A stretch of DNA of 64,000 nt from UBA1858 sp963976865. Lineage in GTDB: Bacteria > Pseudomonadota > Gammaproteobacteria > UBA4575. How positions within the stretch are numbered: position 1 is the stretch's first letter; the number at the start of each line of letters is the position of its first letter. Shown piece after piece: positions 62,697 to 64,000 of the stretch. The stretch is from positions 39,447-103,446 of the forward strand of contig CAXBLY010000009.1 in the NCBI GenBank assembly GCA_963976865.1, read 5' to 3'. Made by a program: the position numbers and the translations under genes. Under the pieces are notes generated by a model. It searched no databases. It worked only from the letters and a program-made list of their open reading frames with translations, and was not told the DNA's origin.

Positions 62697-64000
62697 ATGA
62701 ATAAAGATAAAACTTTAGATCGCCGACGATTTTTACAATATTCCTCTGCGATGTCAGCGTTTATAGGTTACCAGTGTGTAGCGCCTTCATACGTTTGGGC
62801 AACCTCAACGAAGAGTTCTATTGCCGGTTCAAATAATCATAAAAAAGAAATTGATCTAATCATCGCCCAGCATGAGATAAAAATCGGTGATCGAAATGCA
62901 AAAATTACCGCGATTAATCAAACACTTCCAGGTCCACTTCTTCGGTTACAAGAAGGTGAGGATTATTTGATACGTGTAAACAATCAATTAATGGAAGATT
63001 CATCCATACATTGGCACGGCTTAATTGTCCCTCCGAATATGGATGGAGTGCCTGGTGTCAGTTATGCGGGTATCAGACCCGGTGAAACATTTCATTATAA
63101 GTTTAAAGTTGTGCAGAACGGTACATATTGGTATCACAGTCATAGCGGTGTACAAGAACAGTTAGGTGTTTACGGGCCACTAATTATCGATCCGAAAGAA
63201 AAAGAACCTTTTGAGTATGATCAGGAGTATACAGTCTTACTCTCTGATTGGACTTTTGAAGATCCACATGAAGTTGTCGCAAAGCTAAAAAAGCAAAGCA
63301 ATTACTATAACTTCCAACAACCTACGGCGAAAAGTTTATCTGACCAAGCAAAAAAAGTTGGTTGGAGACAAGCTATAAATAATCGTTTAGCGTGGCAACG
63401 GATGCGTATGGACCCGACAGACTTTGCAGACGTGACCGGATATACCTATACCTATTTAATGAACGGTTTACCGTCAATGGTGAATTGGACGGCCTTATTT
63501 AAGCCAGGAGAACGCATACGGCTGCGTTTTATCAATGGCTCTGCTATGTCATATTTTGATGTTCGAATTCCAGGTTTAACGATGCGTGTAGTACAAGCGG
63601 ATGGACAAAATATACAGCCCATCGATGTAGATGAGTTTCGCATTGCAGTGGCCGAAACCTACGATGTAATAGTTGAACCGCAAGCCGATCTAGCTTACAC
63701 CATATTTGGCGAAGCAATGGATCGCAGTGGCTTTGTACGTGGCACTCTGGCGCCACGCCAAGGTATGACTGCTTCTATTCCTGAGCGACGGTCACGCCCA
63801 CTTCGTACTATGGCCGATATGGGTATGGGTGACATGGAAGGTGGCAACGGCATGAATATGGATAGCCCTGCAAAACAAGCATCTGCAGCAAAAGATAGCA
63901 ATATGGACATGGGTGGAATAGTCGAAGACAACGGCATGAATATGAATAGCCCTGCAAAACAAGCATCTGCAGCAAAAGATAGCAATATGGACATGGGTGG
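62697..64000 (+). CDS. copA: Copper-resistance multicopper oxidase CopA (3' end cut by window)
   Basis: CopA is a periplasmic multicopper oxidase that binds copper and oxidises Cu(I). From ATG 62697 (GAGGA upstream) it has a twin-arginine signal (DRRRFLQYSSAM) and the copper-site motifs SIHWHGLIVPPNMDGVPG and YWYHSHSGVQEQLG, with type 2/3 ligands. It has SDWTFEDPHEV and NGSAMSYFDVRIPG. At residue 370 onward a Met-rich region begins (MADMGMGDMEGG, NGMNMDSPAK, SNMDMGG), typical of CopA. The window ends inside this repeat region, so the C-terminal copper sites are not seen. This frame runs off the end of the window. Confidence 0.93.
   Translation, partial: MNKDKTLDRRRFLQYSSAMSAFIGYQCVAPSYVWATSTKSSIAGSNNHKKEIDLIIAQHEIKIGDRNAKITAINQTLPGPLLRLQEGEDYLIRVNNQLMEDSSIHWHGLIVPPNMDGVPGVSYAGIRPGETFHYKFKVVQNGTYWYHSHSGVQEQLGVYGPLIIDPKEKEPFEYDQEYTVLLSDWTFEDPHEVVAKLKKQSNYYNFQQPTAKSLSDQAKKVGWRQAINNRLAWQRMRMDPTDFADVTGYTYTYLMNGLPSMVNWTALFKPGERIRLRFINGSAMSYFDVRIPGLTMRVVQADGQNIQPIDVDEFRIAVAETYDVIVEPQADLAYTIFGEAMDRSGFVRGTLAPRQGMTASIPERRSRPLRTMADMGMGDMEGGNGMNMDSPAKQASAAKDSNMDMGGIVEDNGMNMNSPAKQASAAKDSNMDMG
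63845..64000 (+). repeat. Tandem 84-base repeat in copA Met-rich region
   Basis: Bases 63845-63916 and 63929-64000 are 72-base copies with one mismatch, spaced at an 84-base period (28 codons). Each encodes NGMN-M-D/N-SPAKQASAAKDSNMDMGG. The array continues past the window edge. Confidence 0.95.

Noticed and set aside
63695..63994. Minus-strand 99-codon frame in copA
   Set aside because: It is the antisense shadow of the copA Met-rich repeats.
1..64000. CRISPR arrays, rRNA genes and insertion sequences
   Set aside because: No regularly spaced repeats, no rRNA sequence and no transposase were seen in reading both strands.

Overview
The window is a piece of a gammaproteobacterial chromosome with modest, AT-leaning base composition. 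The evidence is gene order: mltG-tmk-holB-pilZ, trxB divergent from ftsK-lolA-rarA, crcB-serS, and an aat-centred operon. Envelope genes (LolA, an Lpp-like lipoprotein, L,D-transpeptidase, MltD-like transglycosylase) show a diderm cell. Many c-type haem proteins, glycolate oxidase, acetyl-CoA synthetase and 2-oxoglutarate dehydrogenase indicate aerobic respiration. I cannot name a genus.

Layout. 1-2956: cell wall, dTMP synthesis, clamp loader and pilus genes. 3048-9206: sucA-sucB-lpdA followed by an MsrQ-like haem membrane protein. 9287-11991: bioA, an L,D-transpeptidase and a convergent Lpp-like lipoprotein. 12392-17993: a c-di-GMP-type PilZ protein, HinT, several hypotheticals and a RuBisCO-like protein fused to a cupin. 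18127-26295: an exported set of a secreted CxxCH protein, a LamG/CxxCH lipoprotein and a Tat-exported DUF1501-like protein, followed by a zinc-ribbon methyltransferase and an anchored CxxCH protein. 27081-32912: a probable selenoneine locus, with senB divergent from senA-egtD-(FAD oxidoreductase-SelD fusion) and a small membrane protein. 32923-43931: MltD-like protein, DUF5334 protein, acs, Bcp, a dienelactone-hydrolase-like lipoprotein, and aat/DUF482/trxB. 44149-58337: ftsK-lolA-rarA, a small membrane protein gene, a Kef-type antiporter, glcDEF, crcB, serS, MOSC, DUF423, YajQ and Bax-inhibitor-1 proteins. 58768-64000: tRNA-Ser(UGA), a large serine recombinase with a DUF2924 partner, then copper-resistance-like cargo ending inside copA.

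Two loci stand out. At 27081-32681 every step expected for selenoneine synthesis is present: selenophosphate synthetase, selenosugar synthase, hercynine synthesis, and the C-Se bond-forming EgtB-like enzyme. At 15516-17087 one polypeptide joins a type IV RuBisCO-like protein to a cupin. In Rhodospirillum rubrum separate proteins of these two families act in consecutive steps turning methylthioribulose phosphate into deoxyxylulose phosphate and methanethiol, so this gene may encode a two-step enzyme.

The DUF1501-like/LamG/haem operon at 18314-23233 has no function I can assign and may be led by an unlisted 51-codon gene with a CTG start. All calls are from reading the sequence; no database search was run.
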